This document shows, piece after piece, positions 42,745 to 50,613 of a stretch of 50,644 nucleotides of DNA. Within the stretch, counting starts at the first letter, position 1; every line of letters begins with the position of its first letter. Source of the stretch: Roseomonas sp. KE2513 (lineage in GTDB: Bacteria; Pseudomonadota; Alphaproteobacteria; Acetobacterales; Acetobacteraceae). The notes under the pieces are model-generated. The model was not told where the DNA came from. It was given only the letters and a program-made list of their open reading frames with translations, and ran no database searches. The stretch lies in contig NZ_RCVR01000034.1 in assembly GCF_016107305.1 (NCBI RefSeq), forward strand, positions 1 to 50,644. Reading direction: 5' to 3'. The position numbers were made by a program, and so were the translations under genes.

Positions 42745-45384
42745 TCACGCCCGCACCGTGAAGCACGTGCCAGGGTTCCGGTCGCCCTCAACGGCCATGT
42801 CCGCACCGATGCGGCCGAGCATCGCCCGTATGACCCGCATGCCCAGCCCACCTGACGTTCCAGGGGCGGGCTTGCTTTCCCAACCAGGCGGCAGACCTCG
42901 GCCCGCGTCGCAGACGCGCAGTTCAACCCCCCCGCCGTTGCGGCCCCGTATGCTGACCTCGACAGGCCCCTCCTCACCAGGGCGGTACGCGTACTTCAGC
43001 GCGTTCGTCACGAGTTCCGTGGCGATGAGGGACAGAGCGACCGCCACCCCGCTGGGAACCATCAAGCCCGGCTCTGTCGCCACCGCCAGCCTTCGTTCCG
43101 CACCGGTCATCCCCGACGCGAGATCGTCGCAGAGGCGTAGCAGGGTGGCGCCGAGGTCGACGTTCTCGATGTCCTCGGACCGGTGGAGTGTGTCATGCAC
43201 CCGCGCGACGCTCATCACGCGCGCGTAGGTGTCCTCGAAGGCGGCGCGGGCGACCGGGTCTGAGACGCCGCGGGCCTGCATCAGCATCACGCCTGCCACG
43301 ATCTGGAGCGAGTTCTTCACCCGGTGGTCAATCTCGCGCGCGAGGATGTCCTTCGCCTCCAGGGCGCGGGAGAGCTCCTCCCCCTTGGCGGAGAGCTCCG
43401 CGATCTTGCGCCCTTGCCGGAGCACAACGCCCTCGATCGCCGCGGCGAGCGCACGGGCCGCGCCAAGTTGCCAGGGCGCCCAGGGCTCCGCGCGCCCACG
43501 TCGCTCCTCTACCCACCGCTCGAAGGAGCGGCGGGGCAGGACGACGCAGGTCGAGGGGTCCGCGAGGACCGATTTGCGGGGGTCGCCGCCCCAGACCACC
43601 GTCGTCGTGATCTCCGGGCGCAGCCAGACGAGGAGGTGCTGTCGCGCCTCGTCCACGAAGGCCGCGAGCGCCCCCGAGGCGCTCTCTCGCCAAGCCGCGG
43701 CCGGGGCGTGATGCGCGGACAGGTCGTCCGTCGCGAAGACCTGCTGATCCGGAGGCAGGGTGGCCCGCAGCCAGGAAGCGAGCCCTGCCAGCTCCTCGCA
43801 AGGCGGCGTGCTACCGACGCAGGCAACTCGCCCCTCACTCACCACCGCGGCGCTGTTTGCACCGAAAAGGTCGAGGAGCGAGGCCGCCCCTCCTCCGGAG
43901 GAGGTGAGTGCCGCAACGAAGTCGTCCGCGCCGGCGAGCCGCTCCAGGAGCACGTTCTGGGTCGCAAGCGCCGCCCCTTGCTCGCGCATGGCCTCCACGC
44001 TCCCGAGTTCGTGGAGGCGGAGCGCAAAGGCTTCGGCCACGAGGCCGGCAAGGGCACGCGTCTCCGGCGTGACGTAGTGCGGGCGGCGGTGATGACCGAT
44101 CACAAGGCCCCAGAGCGCACCCTCGACCAGGATCGAGGCGGACATGGAGCCGTTTACGCCGAGATTGCGCTGGTACTCGAGGTGCACGGGCGAGAGGGCG
44201 CGCGAGGCGACGTAGGTGAGATCGACCGCCGTGTTCCTGGCCTGTGGCCCGGAGAGCACGGCCGCGGGCACCGCATCACGGTCCACAACCCAGCGGGCCG
44301 GGGCGCGGGTATAGAGGGCACGCGCCTGGGCGGGAATGTCGGAGGCGGGGAAACGAAGGCCAAGAAGGGTGTCGTCCCAGCTCTCGACCCGGCTCTCCGC
44401 GATCGCCTCCCCATTCCAATCGGCATCGAAGCGGTAGACGAGGACGCGCTCGAAGCCGGTCATTGCGTGGATCTCGTCGGCACAGACGGCCGACGCGCGG
44501 GCGAGGGTCGGGGCGGCGCGGAGTTCGCGTACGGCGTCCGTCGCCTGGAAGGGTGAGGCAGCCCCGAAATCCTCGGGGCGCTCGGGCAGGGCTTCGAGTT
44601 CGACGATGAGACGCTCGTCGTGCCGGTGCGCTGCCACGGTGAAGGGACGCCCCTCGGCCCCGAGCCGGATATCGCGCCGCAGCGGACGCGCCGGGTCGGC
44701 GAGGGCACCTTTGGCCAGGGCGGCACGAAGTACGCCGACGAGCTGCGTGGGCAGAAGCTCCTCGAGCGTCTCGCCGAGCAGCTCGTCTGGGCCGCGGCCG
44801 AACGTGTCGGCGACGTTGTCACTGCAAGCATCGACGGTAAGGGCGGCCAGGTGGAACGCAAGCATCACCGCGTGCGGCTGAACGGCGCCAGGCCGATGGA
44901 TTGGCTCGCGCTCGCATACGCCGGCATCGACGGGCTCGGCGCGGCTGCGCCGCTCCACGACCTCCTCAGCCGTTCGGGACACGAGGCGCTGGGCACTCGG
45001 CGCGAGGGCGCCGATCGGGTGGACAGTGATCCAGTAGCGGCCCGGCACGCGGGCATTCCGCATGGCCACCCGGACGCGGACGGGCGGATCAAAGCCGAAG
45101 ACAAAGGTGAACTCGGTTGCGAGGTGGCCGCGGCGGACACCATCGAGGAACCGGCCGTGGAAGGAGGGCAGGTGCGTGCAAGGTGCGACTTCCCGGAAGA
45201 AGTCGCGCCCAATCACCCGGTCGGGTGACCGGCCCGACAGGCGGCCCTCCGTGGCGTTGTAAGAGGTCACCCTTCCCTCGCTGTCCACCCCGATAACCCC
45301 GTAGGGGAGCGCGTCCAACTGCTCGGGCGAGAGGTCGTCGAGCGGGGTACCGCTGCGATTCCCCCATTCGTCAGTCCCGATCAT
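42745..45384 (-). CDS. ppr: PYP-bacteriophytochrome hybrid histidine kinase (Ppr type)
   Basis: An 879-residue photoreceptor kinase. Residues 15-125 are a photoactive yellow protein domain with Y42, E46, S50 (Thr in the classic protein), R52 and the p-coumarate-binding C69 (VAPCT) at the same numbers as in Halorhodospira PYP. Residues 150-460 are a biliverdin-type phytochrome PAS-GAF module: C157 in VCEREPIHRPGAVQPH, FPASDIP with D349, H401 in SPVHLEYQRNLGV, and H431/H432. The PHY domain follows, with the tongue motif PRRSF (617-621). The C-terminus is a HisKA_2 kinase with H687 (EIDHRVKNSLQ). The architecture and length match Ppr of Rhodospirillum centenum. Blue- and red-light sensing is predicted. 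No chromophore-synthesis genes (TAL, pCL, heme oxygenase) are in the window. An IS110 element abuts its 3' end. Confidence 0.93.
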   Translation of the reverse strand: MIGTDEWGNRSGTPLDDLSPEQLDALPYGVIGVDSEGRVTSYNATEGRLSGRSPDRVIGRDFFREVAPCTHLPSFHGRFLDGVRRGHLATEFTFVFGFDPPVRVRVAMRNARVPGRYWITVHPIGALAPSAQRLVSRTAEEVVERRSRAEPVDAGVCEREPIHRPGAVQPHAVMLAFHLAALTVDACSDNVADTFGRGPDELLGETLEELLPTQLVGVLRAALAKGALADPARPLRRDIRLGAEGRPFTVAAHRHDERLIVELEALPERPEDFGAASPFQATDAVRELRAAPTLARASAVCADEIHAMTGFERVLVYRFDADWNGEAIAESRVESWDDTLLGLRFPASDIPAQARALYTRAPARWVVDRDAVPAAVLSGPQARNTAVDLTYVASRALSPVHLEYQRNLGVNGSMSASILVEGALWGLVIGHHRRPHYVTPETRALAGLVAEAFALRLHELGSVEAMREQGAALATQNVLLERLAGADDFVAALTSSGGGAASLLDLFGANSAAVVSEGRVACVGSTPPCEELAGLASWLRATLPPDQQVFATDDLSAHHAPAAAWRESASGALAAFVDEARQHLLVWLRPEITTTVVWGGDPRKSVLADPSTCVVLPRRSFERWVEERRGRAEPWAPWQLGAARALAAAIEGVVLRQGRKIAELSAKGEELSRALEAKDILAREIDHRVKNSLQIVAGVMLMQARGVSDPVARAAFEDTYARVMSVARVHDTLHRSEDIENVDLGATLLRLCDDLASGMTGAERRLAVATEPGLMVPSGVAVALSLIATELVTNALKYAYRPGEEGPVEVSIRGRNGGGVELRVCDAGRGLPPGWESKPAPGTSGGLGMRVIRAMLGRIGADMAVEGDRNPGTCFTVRA

Positions 45385-45804
45385 GCGCTCGCAGGTGCCC
45401 CGAAAGCCGAGCTCGGGCGATGCATCCTCATACAGGCGTCCTTGCAGGTGTCAGCAGCTTCAACGCAGACCGCCAGCAACAGCGATCAGCCGGCTGCCAC
45501 TGCAGCGGCCCGCCTTCCGGGTGGGCATCGTCCATAGCTCCGAGCGAGGGATCTAACCGGCTAGCCGGCTGTTTGCACGTGAGGATTGCGAGTTGTCTCT
45601 GTAGAAGCCGGAGAACACCGTGATACCAGGGCACGACGAATAGTGGGGAAGGCAAGCCGAACCAAGCGGCTTGGACCAGGGTCCGATTTTACCCGTTTCG
45701 ATTATCCTGGCGATTGGCGGGCTGGGCCTGCCTTCGAAAAATGGACTGCAACCCATCGATCGATGGCACGGCGGGCGGGGCGGGAGCCGGACGGTGAGGG
45801 CAGG
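45385..45804. other. divergent intergenic region (photoreceptor / LysR)
   Basis: A 420-bp stretch without a supported gene. It contains two perfect palindromes, CCGGCTAGCCGG (45557-45568) and CCATCGATCGATGG (45753-45766), and must hold promoters for both flanking genes. Confidence 0.5.
45753..45766. promoter_or_regulatory. palindrome before LysR gene, possible operator
   Basis: CCATCGATCGATGG is a perfect 14-bp palindrome 38 bp upstream of the LysR start. LysR proteins commonly bind dyads near their own promoter; this assignment is by position only. Confidence 0.35.
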
Positions 45805-46737
45805 ATGATCACCCCTGACTGGATCACGCTCCGGATCCTGCTGGCGGCCGCGGAGCTGGGCAGCCTCACTCGCGCGGCGGCGCACTGTGGCATGGTCACC
45901 TCCGCTGCGGCGAAGCGCCTGCAGCAACTGGAAGCGGCCTGCGGTACCGCGCTGCTGGAGCGAGGACCGCGCGGCGTGCGGCCGACACCAGCGGGCGACC
46001 TGCTCATCCGCCACGCCCGCGCTGCCCAGGACGGGCTGGCGCGGCTGGACGACGACCTGCGCGCCCTCGCGGCCGGGGGGCTGGGCAGCGTACGCCTGCA
46101 GGCCACCACCTCCTGCATTGCTGGCCATGGCTTGGCCGAGGCGCTGGCGGCCTTCGAGACGGCACGTCCCGGTATCCAGGTGGAGCTGTACGAGGAGACG
46201 AGCCTAGTCATCCTGCAGAACCTGCTGGAGGGGCAGACAGACCTTGGGATTGTCACCGTCGGTGGCGCGGTGCCCGCAGGGTTGGAGGTGCATCCCTGGC
46301 GCGAGGACCGGCTGCTGGCGGTGATGCGCTGCGATCACCCTCTGGCCGGCCGGGCGACCCTCGGTTTCGGCACGGTGCTGGACGAGCCCCTGATCGGCGC
46401 GGTGGAGAGCGGCGCGCTGGCCCTGCTGCTGGAGGAGCAGGCGCAGCGGCTGGGCCGCCGCCCGCGCTACCGCTTCCGGGTGGCCAGCACCGATGCCTGC
46501 CGCCGGCTGGTGGCCGCCGGCCATGGCATCACGGTGATGCCGGAGGGCGTGGCGCGGCCCTACGAGGCCGCGCTCGGCCTTGCCGGCGTGCCTCTGGCAG
46601 AGGGATGGGCACGGCGCCGGCTGCGGCTGGTGGCCCGCCCGCCCGAGCGGCTGGCCCAGCCCGCGCGGATGCTGCTGGAGCACCTGCTGCCGGCGGATCA
46701 AACCTCGGCCCCGAGGCTGAGCGTTCACCACTGGTGA
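45805..46737 (+). CDS. LysR-family transcriptional regulator
   Basis: A 310-residue regulator. The N-terminal winged helix (residues 5-65) reads LRILLAAAELGSLTRAAAHC and SAAAKRLQQLEAACGTALLER. The effector-binding domain (about 90-300) has VRLQATTSCIAGHGLAEAL, EGQTDLGIVTVGG and a PBP-like second half. The ATG at 45805 follows GAGGGCAGG. It lies 81 bp upstream of, and in the same direction as, the fusion/receptor/carbonic-anhydrase-like operon, which it probably controls with an acyl or dicarboxylate effector (inferred). The stop codon lies inside a GTTCACCA-C-TGGTGAAC dyad. Confidence 0.9.
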   Translation: MITPDWITLRILLAAAELGSLTRAAAHCGMVTSAAAKRLQQLEAACGTALLERGPRGVRPTPAGDLLIRHARAAQDGLARLDDDLRALAAGGLGSVRLQATTSCIAGHGLAEALAAFETARPGIQVELYEETSLVILQNLLEGQTDLGIVTVGGAVPAGLEVHPWREDRLLAVMRCDHPLAGRATLGFGTVLDEPLIGAVESGALALLLEEQAQRLGRRPRYRFRVASTDACRRLVAAGHGITVMPEGVARPYEAALGLAGVPLAEGWARRRLRLVARPPERLAQPARMLLEHLLPADQTSAPRLSVHHW

Positions 46738-46739
46738 AC
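46723..46739. promoter_or_regulatory. inverted repeat overlapping LysR stop codon
   Basis: GTTCACCA (46723-46730) and TGGTGAAC (46732-46739) are perfect arms around one C. This lies about 80 bp before the fusion gene and is a candidate LysR or other regulator operator, or part of the LysR terminator. Confidence 0.4.
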
Positions 46740-46762
46740 GGAGCGGTCACGAAATAGCGCTT

Positions 46763-46810
46763 CTGCCGCGTTCCTGGCGAAAACAGAATGTCGCCAAGGA
46801 AACGCGGCAG
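46763..46810 (+). promoter_or_regulatory. long leader hairpin before the fusion gene
   Basis: The left arm (46763-46780) and right arm (46791-46810) form 18 base pairs with two single-A bulges around the loop AAACAGAATG. The right arm ends in CAG, joined to the ribosome site AGGGA, 8 bp before the ATG at 46819. There is no T-tract, so translational control, an operator dyad or RNA processing fits better than termination. Confidence 0.6.
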
Positions 46811-46818
46811 GGACGTCC

Positions 46819-49017
46819 ATGGTCACGGTGCGAGAGGTGGGGCCGCGCGACGGCCTCCAGATGGCGAAGTCCGTTATGCCGACGGCGGCCAAGCTGCGCT
46901 GGATCAGCGCCATGGTCGCCGCCGGGGTGCAGGAAATGGAGGTGGCGAGCTTCGTGCCGCCCGCCGCCCTGCCGCAGATGGCCGACGCCGCCGAGGTCGT
47001 CCGCGCCGTCCGCGTTGCCCATCCTTCCCTGCGGCTGGTCGCCCTGGCCCCGAACCTGCGGGGCGCGCAGAACGCTGCCGCGGCCGGCGCGCAGTCGATC
47101 ATCATTCCTGTCTCTGCCTCCGAGGCGCATAGCCGAGCTAATGTCCGCCGCGCCCGCGCTGAGCAGGTGGCCGAGGTGGCACGGGTTGCGGAGTGGGCGC
47201 GCGGCCTCGGAGCTGGCGCGCCGCGGATTGAGGCCGGCATCTCCACCGCCTTCGGCTGCTCCCTCCAGGGGCTGGTCCCGGAGGCGGAGGTCGTGGCCCT
47301 GGCGGCCGATCTGGCGCGGGCGGGTGCTGATGTGATCGCCCTGGCGGACACGCTGGGATACGCCACGCCCTCCCATGTCCGCCGCTTGGTGCGGACCGTT
47401 CGGACTGAGGTGGGGCCGGAGCGCTTCGGCAACCTGCACCTGCACGACACGCTCGGCACCGCGCTGGCGAATGCCCTGGCCGCGCTGGAGGAAGGGGTGC
47501 GCGGCCTCGACGCGGCGCTGGGTGGCCTCGGCGGCTGCCCCTACGCGCCCGGCTCGGTCGGCAACGTGTGCACCGAGGACCTCGTGCACATGCTGGAGGC
47601 CGAGGGTTTCGACACCGGCATCGATCTGCCCGCTCTGATCGCGGCGCGGGAAATGCTGAAGGCCGGGCTGCCCGACGAGCTCCTGCACGGCCGCGTTGCC
47701 GCCGCCGGCCTACCCCGCACTTACCGTCCGGCCCGCGCCGCGCCGCCGCCCGCCAACGACGCCGCCCCCGCCACGACGAAGGCTCGCCTGCCGCTGGAAG
47801 GGCTACGGGTTGTCGAGTTCAGCCACATGGTCATGGGCCCGAGCTGCGGCATGGTGCTGGCCGACCTCGGCGCCGACGTGATCAAGGTGGAGCCCGCGCC
47901 GGGCGGCGACAACACGCGCCGCCTGACGGGGCTGGCGGCCGGGTTCTTCACCACGTTCAACCGCAACAAGCTGAGCCTCTGCGTGGACATGAAGCGTCCC
48001 GCCGGCCTGGCATTGGTGAAGAAGCTGGCGGCGGACGCGGACGTGGTGCTGGAGAACTTCCGGCCCGGCGCCATGGACAAGCTCGGCCTGGGCTTCGCGG
48101 CCCTCTCCGCGTCCAACCCGCGCCTGATCTATCTCTCCTGCAAAGGCTTCTTGCCCGGCCCCTACGAGAACCGCGCCGCGCTGGACGAGGTGGTGCAGAT
48201 GATGGGCGGGCTGGCCTACATGACCGGCCGGCCCGGCGAGCCAATGCGCGCCGGCACCTCGGTGAACGACATCATGGGCGGCGTCTTCGGTGCTGTGGCC
48301 GTGCTGGCGGCGCTGCGGGAGCGCGAGGCGACCGGGCGCGGCGGGATGGTCCAGTCCGGCCTGTTCGAGACGAACATGCTGCTGGTGGCGCAGCACATGG
48401 CGGCGGCCGCTATCACCGGACGCAACCCGCCGCCCTTCGGCGACAAAGCCATGCCCAAGCCCTGGCCACTCTACGACGTGTTCGACAGTGCGGAGGAAGG
48501 GCGCCAAGTCTTCGTCGGTGCGGTGACGACCACTCAATGGCAGGCCTTCTGCCGCGAGTTCGGGCTGGAAGAGGTGCGGGACGACCCGTCGCTCGCCACC
48601 ATGCAGCAGCTCGCGGCCGCCCGGCCGCGCATCCTGGCGCGGGTCTCCGAGGTGTTCCGAGCCGTGCCGCAGGCCGAGCTGATGGCCCGCTTCGAGCGGC
48701 TGGGCTTGCCATTCGCGCCCATTGCCAAGCCTGCCGACCTGTTCGACGACCCGCACCTCAAGGCGTCCGGCGGGCTGCTGCCGGTGGAGATGGTAATGGG
48801 ACCGGGCGGGCAGCCGGCCATGCCCGCGGCCGGTATCCCGGCGCTGCCCGTGCTGCTCGGCAGCGGTCGCACCGGCCTGCGCCGCCAGCCGCCGCGCCCT
48901 GGCGAGCACACGGTGGCGATAGCCCGGGAGGCCGGGCTGAGCGAGGCCGAGATCGCGGCGCTGTTGGCCGACGGCACGCTGCACGCCGAGAGCCGGACAG
49001 CCATGGCCGCCGAGTGA
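46819..49017 (+). CDS. fused HMG-CoA lyase-like / CoA-transferase III protein
   Basis: A 732-residue cytosolic fusion. Residues 1-300 form a TIM-barrel HMG-CoA-lyase-like domain with REVGPRDGLQ (R10, D11), the metal-binding HLHD, and the lyase signature GGCPYAPGSVGN with C240. A Pro/Ala linker (about 300-322) leads to a CaiB/BaiF family III CoA-transferase domain (325-715), with LEGLRVVEFSHMVMGPSCG, GADVIKVEPAPGGD and the likely catalytic D484 (TSVNDIMGG). Together they could activate a 3-hydroxy-3-methyl dicarboxylate (HMG, citramalate or itaconate-derived) with CoA and then cleave it; this order of reactions is inference. The ATG follows AGGGA. It heads an operon with a Bug receptor and a gamma-CA-like gene. 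Confidence 0.9.
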   Translation: MVTVREVGPRDGLQMAKSVMPTAAKLRWISAMVAAGVQEMEVASFVPPAALPQMADAAEVVRAVRVAHPSLRLVALAPNLRGAQNAAAAGAQSIIIPVSASEAHSRANVRRARAEQVAEVARVAEWARGLGAGAPRIEAGISTAFGCSLQGLVPEAEVVALAADLARAGADVIALADTLGYATPSHVRRLVRTVRTEVGPERFGNLHLHDTLGTALANALAALEEGVRGLDAALGGLGGCPYAPGSVGNVCTEDLVHMLEAEGFDTGIDLPALIAAREMLKAGLPDELLHGRVAAAGLPRTYRPARAAPPPANDAAPATTKARLPLEGLRVVEFSHMVMGPSCGMVLADLGADVIKVEPAPGGDNTRRLTGLAAGFFTTFNRNKLSLCVDMKRPAGLALVKKLAADADVVLENFRPGAMDKLGLGFAALSASNPRLIYLSCKGFLPGPYENRAALDEVVQMMGGLAYMTGRPGEPMRAGTSVNDIMGGVFGAVAVLAALREREATGRGGMVQSGLFETNMLLVAQHMAAAAITGRNPPPFGDKAMPKPWPLYDVFDSAEEGRQVFVGAVTTTQWQAFCREFGLEEVRDDPSLATMQQLAAARPRILARVSEVFRAVPQAELMARFERLGLPFAPIAKPADLFDDPHLKASGGLLPVEMVMGPGGQPAMPAAGIPALPVLLGSGRTGLRRQPPRPGEHTVAIAREAGLSEAEIAALLADGTLHAESRTAMAAE

Positions 49018-49020
49018 GGC

Positions 49021-49042
49021 GGCCCGGCCTCGACGCCGGGCC
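49021..49042 (+). repeat. intercistronic hairpin
   Basis: GGCCCGGC and GCCGGGCC pair perfectly (8 bp) around CTCGAC, 4 bp after the fusion gene stop and 32 bp before the receptor start. No T-tract follows. It may stabilise or divide the operon transcript. Confidence 0.5.
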
Positions 49043-49074
49043 AGGATGAAGAACGAACTGGAGGAACAACAAGA

Positions 49075-50055
49075 ATGATCAGCCTGTCCCGTCGCAACGC
49101 GGCCCAGCTGCTCATCGCCGCCGGCATTACCGCCGCGCCGCGCGCCTTCGCCCAGGCTTGGCCGTCCCGGCCGGTGCGGATCATCGTGCCCTTCCCGCCG
49201 GGCCAAGCGAACGACATCTTCTGCCGCCTGCTGGCCGACAAGGCCTCGGAGGGGCGGTTCCGCGCGAGCCGCGTGGTCACGGAGAACCGCCCGGGCGCGG
49301 GCGGCACCATCGGCATGCAGGCCGTCGCCCGCGCGGCGCCGGATGGCTATACGCTCGGCTTCGGCAGCCTTGCCAGCCTCGCCATCAACCCCGCCATCAT
49401 GCGGAACATGCCCTACGACGCCGAGCGCGACTTCGTGCCGGTGATCCGTGTCTTCCAGGCGCCGCTGGTGCTGCTGGTGCCGAAGGAGGGACCTCGCGAT
49501 GCGGCGGAACTGGTGCAAAAGCTGCGCGCGGGCGGGATGAACTACGGCTCCAGCGGCCCCGGCTCCACCCAGCACATGGGCAGCGAGCTGTTCCTGCAGG
49601 GCATCGGCGCGCAGGCGCAACACATCCCCTACCGCGGCTCCGGTCCGGCGCTGACGGACCTGATGGCGGGCTCCCTCGGCTTCGTCATGGAAAGCACGGC
49701 CTCTTCCATCCCGCTGGTGCGGGACGGGCAGCTGCGGGCCCTTGCCGTGACGGACACCGCGCGCCGGCCGCAGCTTCCCGAGGTGCCGACCATGGCCGAG
49801 GCGACCGGGCTGCAGGACGTCACCACCTTCGGCTCCGGCGGGATCGTGGCGCCCGCTGGCACGCCTATCGCGGTGATCGAGGCGCTCTACGCCGCCTTCG
49901 GGGAGGCGATGCGCGACCCAACCGTTCGCGCCCGCTTCGAGGAGCAGGCCACCACGCCGCTTGCCGAGGGGCCCGCCGAGTTCGCGGCCTTCCTGAAGGC
50001 GGAGCAGGCGAAGTGGAAGGGCGTCGCGGAGCGTGGGAAGATTGTGATCGAGTAG
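49075..50055 (+). CDS. TTT/Bug family substrate-binding receptor
   Basis: A 326-residue periplasmic receptor. The signal peptide, MISLSRRNAAQLLIAAGITA followed by APRAFA, has twin Arg. It has VRIIVPFPPGQANDIFCRLL, VTENRPGAGGTIGMQ, AAPDGYTLGFGS and IPYRGSGPALTDLMAG. The ATG follows GGAGG. It lies 57 bp after the fusion gene, so it probably binds the acid that the fusion protein converts. No TctAB permease is present. Confidence 0.93.
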   Translation: MISLSRRNAAQLLIAAGITAAPRAFAQAWPSRPVRIIVPFPPGQANDIFCRLLADKASEGRFRASRVVTENRPGAGGTIGMQAVARAAPDGYTLGFGSLASLAINPAIMRNMPYDAERDFVPVIRVFQAPLVLLVPKEGPRDAAELVQKLRAGGMNYGSSGPGSTQHMGSELFLQGIGAQAQHIPYRGSGPALTDLMAGSLGFVMESTASSIPLVRDGQLRALAVTDTARRPQLPEVPTMAEATGLQDVTTFGSGGIVAPAGTPIAVIEALYAAFGEAMRDPTVRARFEEQATTPLAEGPAEFAAFLKAEQAKWKGVAERGKIVIE

Positions 50056-50082
50056 GCGAACGCACTTCAGGGAGGCATAGAC

Positions 50083-50613
50083 ATGGCACTTTACGCGCTG
50101 GACGGGGCGGCACCGACGCTGCCGGAAGCGGGCCGGTTCTGGATCGCGCCGGACGCGCAGGTCATCGGCGACGTCTCCCTGGAGGAGGATGTCAGCTTCT
50201 GGTTCGGTGCCGTGGCGCGCGGAGACAACACGCGCATCGCGATTGGCGCGCGCACCAATATCCAGGAAGGCGCCATGCTGCACTCCGACCCCGGCGCGCC
50301 GCTCACCATCGGAGCCGACGTGACGGTAGGCCACCACGCCATCCTGCACGGCTGCACGGTAGGTGACTGCTCGCTGATCGGCATGGGCGCCACGGTACTG
50401 AACAAGGCACGGATCGGGCGCTGCTGCATTGTCGGCGCCAATGCGCTGGTGACCGAGGGGAAGGAGTTTCCGGACTTCTCCCTTATCGTCGGCGCCCCGG
50501 CCAAGGTCGTGCGCACGCTCGATCCCGCGACGGAAGCGACACTCCTTGAATCGGCAGCGCGCTACGTTGCCAACTGGCACCGCTTCTCGGCCGGGCTGCG
50601 GCGGCTCGACTGA
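50083..50613 (+). CDS. gamma-carbonic-anhydrase-like hexapeptide-repeat protein
   Basis: A 176-residue left-handed beta-helix protein. Hexapeptide repeats run through residues 15-150, with the metal-site histidines in MLHSDPG and TVGHHAILHG as in gamma-class carbonic anhydrases (YrdA/PaaY-like). The C-terminal helix ends in RRLD. The ATG follows AGGGAGG. It lies 27 bp after the receptor. PaaY-type members act as thioesterases or accessory proteins in CoA-linked catabolism, so it may protect or recycle CoA here; simple carbonic anhydrase activity is the alternative. Confidence 0.88.
   Translation: MALYALDGAAPTLPEAGRFWIAPDAQVIGDVSLEEDVSFWFGAVARGDNTRIAIGARTNIQEGAMLHSDPGAPLTIGADVTVGHHAILHGCTVGDCSLIGMGATVLNKARIGRCCIVGANALVTEGKEFPDFSLIVGAPAKVVRTLDPATEATLLESAARYVANWHRFSAGLRRLD

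Noticed and set aside
47803-50580. 925-codon minus-strand open frame
   Set aside because: It is antisense to the fusion, receptor and gamma-CA-like genes. Low-complexity Arg/His/Gly-rich translation is typical of a high-GC shadow.
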